NCBI GenBank assembly: GCA_002439165.1 | Contig: DJTE01000029.1 | Location: 1-6,338, forward strand | From: Chryseobacterium indologenes | GTDB lineage: Bacteria > Bacteroidota > Bacteroidia > Flavobacteriales > Weeksellaceae | Direction of reading: 5' to 3' | Length of the DNA: 6,338 bases | Part shown: positions 1 to 5,025 of the stretch, piece after piece | Layout: each line of letters begins with the position of its first letter | Numbering within the stretch: the first letter of the stretch is position 1 | Notes under the pieces: model-generated | The model's input: the letters and a program-made list of their open reading frames with translations, nothing else | What the model was told of the DNA's origin: nothing | The model's database searches: none | Program-made: the position numbers and the translations under genes

Positions 1-622
1 TTTGAGAATTTGTCCACGAAATATCTTTGTGTGTATCTCCGTTTATTAAAACGGTATCGGGATTTTTTTCGGGATTTATTTTGGTAAGCAAAAAAGTATA
101 AAGTAATTCATTCGCTATAATATGGGCTATTTTGTTATCATAATATGTAGAAAAACTAAGGTCAATTTCAAATACGCCACTCTTTAATCCATCGTGGTAA
201 TTGACTTTTCCGAGCCTGAAATAACTATGGTCACGGTCTATCCTGCCAGTCCGATAGTACCTGTAAAAATCCTCATTGCAAATACTTTCTTTGTATTCTG
301 ATTTGAGGGTTTTTAATAGGTTCTCAAAATAGCTTTGATGTATTTTGCCATTGCTAACGGGGCAGGTAGTTTCAATGCGGAAGACTTTGTTATAGTAAAT
401 GAGCTTTCCTAAGATTTGTGGTTTAATGTTCTTGAAAAAGTCAATTTCCTGCTGCTCATTTGTAAATCCATCCTGTAAAACTTTTGCTTTTATGGTACAC
501 AGCATTTCATTTAGGAACAAAGTCATTTGGTAAGCCTCTTCCGTTGTTTGCATCATTTGAGAAGAAAGTTTATCTTCCTGATGCCTAATTTGCGATAAAA
601 TTTTATTCAACACGATTTCCAT
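1..622 (-). CDS. rteC: RteC-family regulator of conjugative element excision, 3' part missing
   Basis: Translating the minus strand from the ATG at 622-620 gives 207 residues with no stop, running off the left edge of the window. I recognise the RteC family from the segment FFKNIKPQILGKLIYYNKVF (about 61-80), followed by RIETTCP, YFENLLKTLKSEY, RYYRTGRIDRDHSYFRLGK (about 120-138), a GVFEIDL-STYYD stretch, IANELLYTFLLTKINP and ISWTNSQ near the edge. Full family members are roughly 270-290 aa, so about a quarter is outside the window. In CTnDOT of Bacteroides, RteC is made under RteA/RteB control and activates the excision operon; homologues are widespread on flavobacterial elements. An in-frame TGA lies 21 bp upstream of the ATG and no other ATG fits, so the start is secure. 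There is no clear Shine-Dalgarno sequence. Its role in this host is inferred from the family. Confidence 0.88.
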   Translation of the reverse strand, partial: MEIVLNKILSQIRHQEDKLSSQMMQTTEEAYQMTLFLNEMLCTIKAKVLQDGFTNEQQEIDFFKNIKPQILGKLIYYNKVFRIETTCPVSNGKIHQSYFENLLKTLKSEYKESICNEDFYRYYRTGRIDRDHSYFRLGKVNYHDGLKSGVFEIDLSFSTYYDNKIAHIIANELLYTFLLTKINPEKNPDTVLINGDTHKDISWTNSQ

Positions 623-659
623 AGCATAGTCTTTTAGAGGTTCTCACTATTTGTTTCGG

Positions 660-669
660 AGTTGCAACT
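660..669. promoter_or_regulatory. Palindrome AGTTGCAACT upstream of rteC, possible operator
   Basis: A perfect 10-bp palindrome lies about 38-47 bp upstream of the rteC start codon on the minus strand, where a promoter or operator would sit. In CTnDOT the response regulator RteB binds upstream of rteC, but I cannot match this sequence to a known RteB site. A chance palindrome is quite possible. Confidence 0.25.
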
Positions 670-772
670 GTTGTTGATATGCCAAAATTTGGGAATAATA
701 TTGAAACCAATATCACAGGTTCCCCCCAGTGTGGGAATTTTTTTCAAAGATTTTTCTATTAGCACTAATGAA

Positions 773-813
773 AAAAGGGTAAAGCTCCAATGTACTTTAC
801 CCTTTTATTTTTT
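773..813 (+). terminator. Intrinsic terminator, 12-bp perfect stem
   Basis: AAAAGGGTAAAG (773-784) pairs perfectly with CTTTACCCTTTT (795-806) around a 10-base loop and is followed by a T-rich tail (808-814). The upstream side is A-rich (771-776), so the reverse direction would also end in a short U run and the structure may work both ways. No plus-strand gene lies immediately upstream, so it may insulate element from chromosome or end a transcript that I cannot see. Confidence 0.75.
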
Positions 814-821
814 TATATTTG
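814..821 (+). promoter_or_regulatory. TATATTTG box, promoter -10-like or attachment-core-like
   Basis: TATATTTG matches the Bacteroidetes -10 consensus TAnnTTTG and is followed by CAG, as are other boxes in this window. I find no convincing TTTG -33 element 17-23 bp upstream, and the next 200 bp hold no gene. It overlaps the T-rich tail of the terminator. It may be a degenerate promoter or the recombination core of the neighbouring element. Confidence 0.3.
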
Positions 822-986
822 CAGTATTGATTTACAAGGTAATCAAAAGAAAGCAAGTGCAGTAAGCACCATTACTAAATCGTTACCGATAGAGTTTCCC
901 TCTCTTGTAAACTACTATTTATTAGCCACTTTGGGCTATATTAATCTTTTCTTTAAAAATAATTAATTTCTGCCTGATTACGGATC

Positions 987-1018
987 TTTTGTTCATTCTC
1001 CGGCAATTGTTATTTTTG
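987..1018 (+). promoter_or_regulatory. Bacteroidetes-type promoter for the secreted protein/crp operon
   Basis: A TTTG -33 element (988-991) is separated by 19 bp from a TATTTTTG -10 box (1011-1018). This fits the TTTG-N19-TAnnTTTG pattern of Bacteroidetes housekeeping promoters. Transcription should begin near 1024, leaving a leader of about a dozen bases before the ATG at 1037. The box argues against any start upstream of 1037. Confidence 0.75.
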
Positions 1019-1036
1019 CAGAATAAAAACGTCCGG

Positions 1037-1807
1037 ATGATAAAAAATTTTATAAAACACATTCTCATTGTATTCTTTTCTTTTATTTTCTTATGTTTTA
1101 AGGCACAACATGCAGAGCAAAGCGTCAACAGCTGGATCATCTTTGTAAATCCTTCTGATTTTTCAGATTCTTTCAAAAATGAGCTTTCAAAACAGCTTAG
1201 AGAAAGTCTTTTCACTTTAATTAATCTCAGTGAAAATTCTGAAAATCCTGTAACCCTCGCCATCGGCCTGGAGAAAACAGAATATCAGCCGCTGAATGGA
1301 GGTCTATCCATCAATGCCAGCATTATTTCCAGAGAAGACGGTTCTTCTTATCCTGTAACAATAAACTGGAAATCTGATTCGTTCAGCGATGTAAGGAAAA
1401 TTCAGAAAAGTGATATTTCCGGCAAACAGGTTATTTTTAAATGGGGTGATGATTTTCCAAAGAAGGAACTGATTGAGATCATTACCCGTGAAAAGATATA
1501 TGAAGTAACGAACGGACTGCATTATATTATTAATCCAATCTATTATCCGGACCTTTCCGTTATTTTAAAAACAGAAACACAGCTTAGTCTTTCTGAAGCT
1601 AAAATCATTGAAAATATCTTTAAAGTAAGAAAGGATGTTTATGTTTCTGAATTATCTGATAATTTTATCATGCTGGATTTTCAGATTAACAGCCTTAATT
1701 TTACGGACAATGTTTATAAGAAAGACATGCTCTATCTAAAAGAATGTATTGATAAAATTTCAAAACTGGATTTTGCAGGGAAAATTAAAAGTGCAGAGAT
1801 AAAATAA
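1037..1807 (+). CDS. Secreted protein of unknown function
   Basis: I do not recognise this 256-aa protein. It begins with a clear signal peptide: basic residues at 3 and 7, a hydrophobic core from about 9 to 21, and a likely signal peptidase I cut after K-A (22-23) before Q24, a common ending in Chryseobacterium relatives. Cys20 is followed by Phe and does not form a lipobox. The mature part (about 233 aa) has no obvious repeats, metal motif or further membrane helix; it alternates short beta-like stretches with charged helices, so a periplasmic or surface globular protein is likely. The start is the ATG at 1037; the frame remains open upstream, but an earlier start would lie within the promoter. 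The gene ends 6 bp before the Crp/Fnr-type gene, implying co-transcription and perhaps a shared stimulus. Confidence 0.75.
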   Translation: MIKNFIKHILIVFFSFIFLCFKAQHAEQSVNSWIIFVNPSDFSDSFKNELSKQLRESLFTLINLSENSENPVTLAIGLEKTEYQPLNGGLSINASIISREDGSSYPVTINWKSDSFSDVRKIQKSDISGKQVIFKWGDDFPKKELIEIITREKIYEVTNGLHYIINPIYYPDLSVILKTETQLSLSEAKIIENIFKVRKDVYVSELSDNFIMLDFQINSLNFTDNVYKKDMLYLKECIDKISKLDFAGKIKSAEIK

Positions 1808-1813
1808 AAACAC

Positions 1814-2380
1814 ATGGGCTACATCAGGGCATATTACGAACAGATCCTGCCTCTTCAGGAATTAGAATGGGCTTTTATTGCAAAGCATTTTGAAAGAAGG
1901 GTCTTTGCTAAAAATGAAGTAATCACCAGCTATGGGACAATAGAAAATTTTCTTTCCTTCATAGAATCCGGTTTTGTAAGGTCTTATCTGCCGGATGAGG
2001 AGTATGGTTATACCTTCAGTTTTGGTTTTGAAAAAGAGTTTACCTGTGCCTATGATTCTTTCCTTACCCAAACACCTTCTGAGTATGAAATGCAGGCTCT
2101 GACTGAAACGGTAGTATGGCAGATTTCCTATGAAAATCTTCAGAAAATCTATACCGAGACCCGTGTTGGAAATCATTTGGGTCGTTCTGCGTCGGAAAAA
2201 CTTTTTCTTGTCAAAAGTAAAAGAGAACTTTCATTACTTCAGCTGACGGCCAAGGAACGTTACCTGAAATTATTCACTGAGCAGCCAGAGATTATAAAAT
2301 ATGTTCCTCTGAAATATATCGCTTCCTATATCGGAATCACGCCACAGGCATTAAGCAGAATACGGAGGCAGATTACTTAA
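1814..2380 (+). CDS. Crp/Fnr-family transcriptional regulator
   Basis: This 188-aa protein has the length and layout of the many short Crp/Fnr regulators of Flavobacteriia. Residues about 12-115 form the effector-binding beta-barrel (F-x-K-N-E-V-I near 31-37, F-I-E-S-G-F-V-R at 48-55), followed by the long dimer helix (about 118-145). A C-terminal helix-turn-helix lies at about 164-185, with recognition helix T-P-Q-A-L-S-R-I-R-R. The cyclic-nucleotide pocket of true Crp (G-E then R-T/S-A) is not visible, so cAMP binding is unlikely; there is no Fnr-type cysteine cluster. The ligand and target genes are unknown. It follows the secreted-protein gene by 6 bp and may be expressed with it; regulators of this kind often act on their own operon, which is inference here. 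Confidence 0.88.
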   Translation: MGYIRAYYEQILPLQELEWAFIAKHFERRVFAKNEVITSYGTIENFLSFIESGFVRSYLPDEEYGYTFSFGFEKEFTCAYDSFLTQTPSEYEMQALTETVVWQISYENLQKIYTETRVGNHLGRSASEKLFLVKSKRELSLLQLTAKERYLKLFTEQPEIIKYVPLKYIASYIGITPQALSRIRRQIT

Positions 2381-2390
2381 CATTTGTTCA

Positions 2391-2421
2391 TTGCCTATCT
2401 TTCCAATTCTGTTGAACTTTG
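2391..2421 (+). promoter_or_regulatory. Probable promoter of the deformylase gene
   Basis: TTG (2391-2393) is followed after 20 bp by GAACTTTG (2414-2421) and then CAG. Only the first base of the -10 box departs from TAnnTTTG. Transcription would begin around 2427, so the deformylase message has a very short leader. The box includes the TTG that could otherwise be taken as a start codon. Confidence 0.5.
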
Positions 2422-2430
2422 CAGGAAAAT

Positions 2431-3018
2431 ATGATAATGGAATTACCTGTTTTCGCCTATGGCAACCCTGTTTTAAAACAAAAATGTTTAAAAATTGAAG
2501 AGAATAACCCGGAACTCCGGAAGCTCATCCACGATATGTGGAATACGATGGAAAATGCCAACGGATGTGGATTGTCAGCATCACAAATCGGAAAACCTTT
2601 AAAGCTTTTTATTGCTGACAGCAGAACTACTTTTGAAAGTCTCGATACTGAAAGTCAAATAATTTATTTTGAAAAAACTGACAAAGGAATCCGGGAAACT
2701 TTCATCAATGCTAAAATCATCAGCTATTCCGAAGAAATCTGGGAAGACTATGAAGGATGTCTGAGTATTCCCGGTCTTTCCAAAAAAGTACAACGACCAT
2801 GGGAAATTACCATTGAATATTCTGACCAGAATTTTCTCCCTCAAACCAAAACTTTTGCCGGACTTACAGCCAGAATTATCCAGCATGAATTTGACCACAC
2901 ACAGGGTATATTATATCTTGATCATCTGAAGCCAATGACCAGAAAGCTGATGGAGCCAAAGTTGAAGAGAGTTTTGGAGCGGAATGTTAATGTATCTTAC
3001 CATATGAAGTTTCTGTAA
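2431..3018 (+). CDS. def: Peptide deformylase (divergent paralogue)
   Basis: Peptide deformylase removes the formyl group from the initiator methionine of new proteins, in the cytoplasm. This 195-aa protein carries the three family motifs in order: GCGLSASQ (45-52), EGCLS (108-112) and QHEFDH (151-156). The metal ligands Cys110, His152 and His156 and catalytic Glu153 are present. Motif 1 is unusual, having Ser49-Ala50-Ser51 where most enzymes have Ala-Ala-Pro. There is also a loop of about 25 residues between the first and second motifs (about 65-90), and the length is slightly above the 165-190 aa usual for the family. I chose the ATG at 2431 (M-I-M-E-L-P), with AGGA just upstream; ATG 2437 is equally possible, and the TTG at 2419 lies in the promoter. 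No methionyl-tRNA formyltransferase gene is adjacent. It may be a secondary copy. Confidence 0.9.
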   Translation: MIMELPVFAYGNPVLKQKCLKIEENNPELRKLIHDMWNTMENANGCGLSASQIGKPLKLFIADSRTTFESLDTESQIIYFEKTDKGIRETFINAKIISYSEEIWEDYEGCLSIPGLSKKVQRPWEITIEYSDQNFLPQTKTFAGLTARIIQHEFDHTQGILYLDHLKPMTRKLMEPKLKRVLERNVNVSYHMKFL

Positions 3019-3087
3019 CTTTATTATTAAAATTAGATTAAATAGTGAATTTTGAATATATTACGACCTAAAAAGCTAATAAATAAT

Positions 3088-3756
3088 ATGAAAATAAAAT
3101 TCGGAATCTTATTTTTAATTATTCTTACATGTATTTTTATAGCAACAGGGTTTTATTTTCTAAAACAATACGCTATTTTTTCTTCTATATTTTTTATCGC
3201 ATCTCTGATTAATATGATTTTCATCTATAAAGAATATGATAAGGACTCTAAAGTAGTTTTTAATATAGAAAATGCTCCTGAAGAATTGAAAATCAAACAT
3301 TCTATATCAAGGGGAGTAATAAATATACTCATCTATATGATATTTCTTATGGTTGCAATTTTTGGTGTGATCATATCAAAAGACAAACTTAATATGTCCA
3401 ATGTCTCTGTTTTGGTAGTGATTGTGATATTTTGTGGCATTTTCATTGTAATGCTAAGTTTAGAAATAAAAAAAATATCCGGTACCTTCATTTCTATTAA
3501 TAATGAAGGTATTCGGTTTGAAGATAATCAGAGAATGCACTGGAGCAAAATAGAACAGGAAAAAGTCATCTCAAAATACATTAAAAGTAAGGATTCACGA
3601 CATGATCACAGACTAGAAATCAATTACCTGTATTTTTTTTATGATAGAGACAAAGTAGAAGTAGAAATCAGCAAATTTGATATTGATAGCCATGAACTGG
3701 CTCAATTTTTAAAAATTTACAGAGAACGTTATTATAGGCAGCATTCTCTTTCTTAA
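3088..3756 (+). CDS. Four-helix membrane protein with PH-like C-terminal domain
   Basis: This 222-aa protein has four predicted membrane helices, in two pairs: about 5-25 and 28-47, then 77-97 and 106-126, separated by a charged loop (48-75). After Lys129 the protein is soluble. The segment beginning S-G-T-F-I-S-I-N-N-E-G-I (131-142) and continuing through H-W-S-K-I (151-155) resembles the start of bacterial PH-like domains (YcxB/bPH type), which often follow a membrane helix pair; this is pattern recognition, not a search result. Its function is unknown. Start: ATG 3088; a TTG at 3052 is in frame but follows no ribosome site and sits in the spacer. The gene is visibly richer in A and T than its neighbours, partly because of its hydrophobic codons. 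The next gene's -10 box overlaps its stop codon. Confidence 0.72.
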   Translation: MKIKFGILFLIILTCIFIATGFYFLKQYAIFSSIFFIASLINMIFIYKEYDKDSKVVFNIENAPEELKIKHSISRGVINILIYMIFLMVAIFGVIISKDKLNMSNVSVLVVIVIFCGIFIVMLSLEIKKISGTFISINNEGIRFEDNQRMHWSKIEQEKVISKYIKSKDSRHDHRLEINYLYFFYDRDKVEVEISKFDIDSHELAQFLKIYRERYYRQHSLS

Positions 3757-3761
3757 ATTTG
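3754..3761 (+). promoter_or_regulatory. TAAATTTG -10 box overlapping the upstream stop codon
   Basis: TAAATTTG fits TAnnTTTG exactly and is followed by CAGG. Its first three bases are the TAA stop of the membrane protein gene. No clear -33 TTG is present 17-23 bp upstream. The ATG of the next gene lies 15 bp downstream, a spacing matching that of the promoter before 1037. Confidence 0.55.
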
Positions 3762-3776
3762 CAGGAAATCATTTTT

Positions 3777-4388
3777 ATGAAAATCATCACTGCTGTTTTC
3801 CTGACAATATCCAATCTGCTCTTTGCACAGGTTACCGTTCCTGATGATTTTAAAAAGATTCCGGATATCATGGATAATACTGATCTCCTCTATCCTTTCA
3901 TTATTCCGGATAAAAGCTATGAATACTGGCGGGTGCTCCGTAATGATCCCGATCCGGATAAAGCGATCATCTACGACAGCCAGATGCCTGAATCGATGAC
4001 CATTAATGATCCGGCTCCTGAAAAGGGATTTTTTCAGCAGTGTATGGGAAATGCATGTTTTTCCTACATCCTTGCCTGTAAAAACAGCCGTACCGTTTAC
4101 TTTTCCACCGAACAGCAGCTGAGAGATTTCATCGGAACCGTAGACAATCTTCCGGAAGCACTCTTACTGGCCAAAACCTACGGTTTTTCGGTAGATTTAA
4201 CCAGTAAGCTGAGCAGTTCTTATAAAATGGACGACCGGCATATTTATCTTTACGTTTCCAAACCTAAGAACTGTCCGGAAGTGAAAGAATCTTTCTCCAT
4301 AAAAATCAGCAGAAAAACGGGAAAGGCAGAGATCAGGAGCAACGGAATCTACGGAACGGATAAAGACTGTATTTCTGTTAAAAAGTAA
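3777..4388 (+). CDS. Secreted protein of unknown function with five cysteines
   Basis: I do not recognise this 203-aa protein. It starts with a typical signal peptide: K2, a hydrophobic stretch to about residue 16, and a cut after F-A (16-17) before Q18. The mature protein (about 186 aa) should lie in the periplasm, on the surface or outside the cell. It holds five cysteines (89, 94, 101, 166, 198); the first three are clustered in Q-C-M-G-N-A-C and A-C-K-N, which suggests disulfides or possibly metal binding, with one cysteine left over. Asp- and Pro-rich segments occur near 28-80. The ATG at 3777 is preferred because it begins the signal peptide and lies downstream of the -10 box; an in-frame TTG at 3759 falls within that box. 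The following lipoprotein gene is separate by 96 bp. Confidence 0.75.
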   Translation: MKIITAVFLTISNLLFAQVTVPDDFKKIPDIMDNTDLLYPFIIPDKSYEYWRVLRNDPDPDKAIIYDSQMPESMTINDPAPEKGFFQQCMGNACFSYILACKNSRTVYFSTEQQLRDFIGTVDNLPEALLLAKTYGFSVDLTSKLSSSYKMDDRHIYLYVSKPKNCPEVKESFSIKISRKTGKAEIRSNGIYGTDKDCISVKK

Positions 4389-4389
4389 T

Positions 4390-4407
4390 GTTTCATGCCT
4401 CTGAAAC
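4390..4407 (+). terminator. Weak hairpin after the secreted protein gene
   Basis: GTTTCA (4390-4395) pairs with TGAAAC (4402-4407) around a six-base loop, directly after the stop codon. There is no T run after it, so termination is doubtful. Confidence 0.25.
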
Positions 4408-4443
4408 GAAGTTTGAAGCTTCTCTTAAAAGTTCTGATAATAA

Positions 4444-4473
4444 TTTGTAACTTGGCAAGCATATCTTAATTTC
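4444..4473 (+). promoter_or_regulatory. Possible promoter of the lipoprotein gene
   Basis: TTTG (4444-4447) is followed after 19 bp by TAATTTC (4467-4473), an imperfect -10 box lacking its final G and one spacer base. The spacing and position, 11 bp before the ATG at 4485, fit, but the match is weaker than others here. Confidence 0.35.
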
Positions 4474-4484
4474 AATCTCTGAAT

Positions 4485-4901
4485 ATGAAACCATTACTCC
4501 TTTTATTTTCAGTTATTTTACTGTTCAGCTCCTGCGAAAAAGACTGTTACAATCCTCCGCAGCCGATTGTTTTTGAATTTGTGAATAAATCCGGAGAGAA
4601 TCTTATCGAAAACGGAGAACTGACTCATATGACGGTTCAGGAAGATACCGGAAACGGTAACTCTATCGGGATAGAACTTACCAAAACCAGTGATCATAAA
4701 GTTATTTTAGAAAAGGTAGGTGCCTTTGACGGAGAAAAAAATTATAAATTCTATTCCAACGTCAATGCATTTGATTTTTCCATTAAGTCTTCAAGATTTA
4801 CAGCGGGATGTGAAGGATATCAGATCAAAAGCCTGGTTTTTAAGAATGTCATCAATGCAACGGATGAAAAGGGCTATTATAAAATTGTTCTGAAAAATTG
4901 A
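4485..4901 (+). CDS. Small lipoprotein of unknown function
   Basis: This 138-aa protein has a lipoprotein signal: K2, hydrophobic residues 4-14, and the lipobox F-S-S-C with lipid-bearing Cys17. Residues after the cysteine are E-K-D, so the mature protein carries charge right behind the anchor; in several Bacteroidetes, acidic residues here direct lipoproteins to the outer leaflet of the outer membrane, so surface exposure is possible. The rest is about 120 residues, largely beta-like, with two further cysteines (21 and about 109) that could pair. I recognise no domain. The ATG at 4485 is the only start that places the signal at the N-terminus. It lies 96 bp after the secreted protein gene and probably has its own promoter. 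Confidence 0.75.
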   Translation: MKPLLLLFSVILLFSSCEKDCYNPPQPIVFEFVNKSGENLIENGELTHMTVQEDTGNGNSIGIELTKTSDHKVILEKVGAFDGEKNYKFYSNVNAFDFSIKSSRFTAGCEGYQIKSLVFKNVINATDEKGYYKIVLKN

Positions 4902-4914
4902 TTTTCTGTGTTTC

Positions 4915-4946
4915 AAAAAAAACCTTCCATAGTTTTTATGAAAGGT
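4915..4946 (-). terminator. Intrinsic terminator facing the minus strand
   Basis: ACCTTCCAT (4922-4930) and ATGAAAGGT (4938-4946) form a 9-bp stem with a 7-base loop. Read on the minus strand, the single mismatch becomes a U-G wobble and the stem is followed by eight U (A run 4915-4922). Read on the plus strand there is a C-A mismatch and no U run. It therefore fits termination of leftward transcription, although no minus-strand gene is visible to its right. Confidence 0.55.
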
Positions 4947-4997
4947 CATGATAAGAATTTTAAAATTTCATTAACGCAATTTTCCTCAGTCTTTCCG

Positions 4998-5005
4998 TAA
5001 ATTTG
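4998..5005 (+). promoter_or_regulatory. yqhD: TAAATTTG -10 box of the dehydrogenase gene
   Basis: TAAATTTG, preceded by G, matches the flavobacterial -10 consensus, 20 bp before the ATG at 5026. No clear -33 TTG stands at the usual distance, so the promoter may need an activator or may be weak. Confidence 0.55.
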
Positions 5006-5025
5006 GATACATTAAATTTAAAACA

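Larger units (their letters stand above)
1..822. mobile_element. Probable end segment of an integrative conjugative element (right limit uncertain)
   Basis: The assignment rests on rteC, a gene almost confined to CTnDOT-like elements. No integrase, mobilisation or transfer gene is visible, so this could be an intact element extending to the left or a remnant. The right limit is a guess: I end it at the TTATATTTGC sequence (813-822), one base off the GTANNTTTGC core described for CTnDOT attachment sites and lying just after a strong terminator. That motif also matches the host promoter consensus, so the true junction may be anywhere from 623 to about 1000. Confidence 0.45.
623..1036. other. 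Gene-free stretch between rteC and the first plus-strand gene
   Basis: These 414 bp hold no convincing gene. Contents in order: the short leader of rteC; a palindrome AGTTGCAACT (660-669); a weak hairpin, TTCCC pairing with GGGAA (720-737), followed by seven T; the strong hairpin terminator at 773-806; a TATATTTG box (814-821); nested short inverted repeats, GTAAT/ATTAC around GTGC/GCAC (839-875); a 5-bp hairpin TAGCC/GGCTA near 923-940; an AT-rich run around 940-970; and the promoter of the gene at 1037. A 67-codon open frame at 662-865 crosses the terminator and has no family resemblance, so I do not call it a gene. Confidence 0.7.

Noticed and set aside
718..744. Hairpin TTCCC/GGGAA followed by seven T as a second terminator
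   Set aside because: The stem is only 5 bp with an 8-base loop, and there is no gene for it to end; kept only as a note in the spacer description.
662..865. A 67-codon plus-strand open frame
   Set aside because: It runs through the terminator hairpin and the TATATTTG box, begins at a TTG, and its protein resembles nothing and has no ribosome or promoter signal.
923..940. TAGCC/GGCTA hairpin as a terminator or tRNA-like fragment
   Set aside because: Five base pairs, no T run directly after it, and no tRNA arms could be assembled around it.
922..1263. A 113-codon minus-strand frame opposite the secreted protein gene
   Set aside because: It is antisense to a gene with a good promoter and signal peptide, and its composition is that of a complementary-strand shadow.
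4415..4432. GAAGCTTC palindrome as an operator
   Set aside because: It is an 8-bp palindrome outside any promoter-like sequence and could easily occur by chance.
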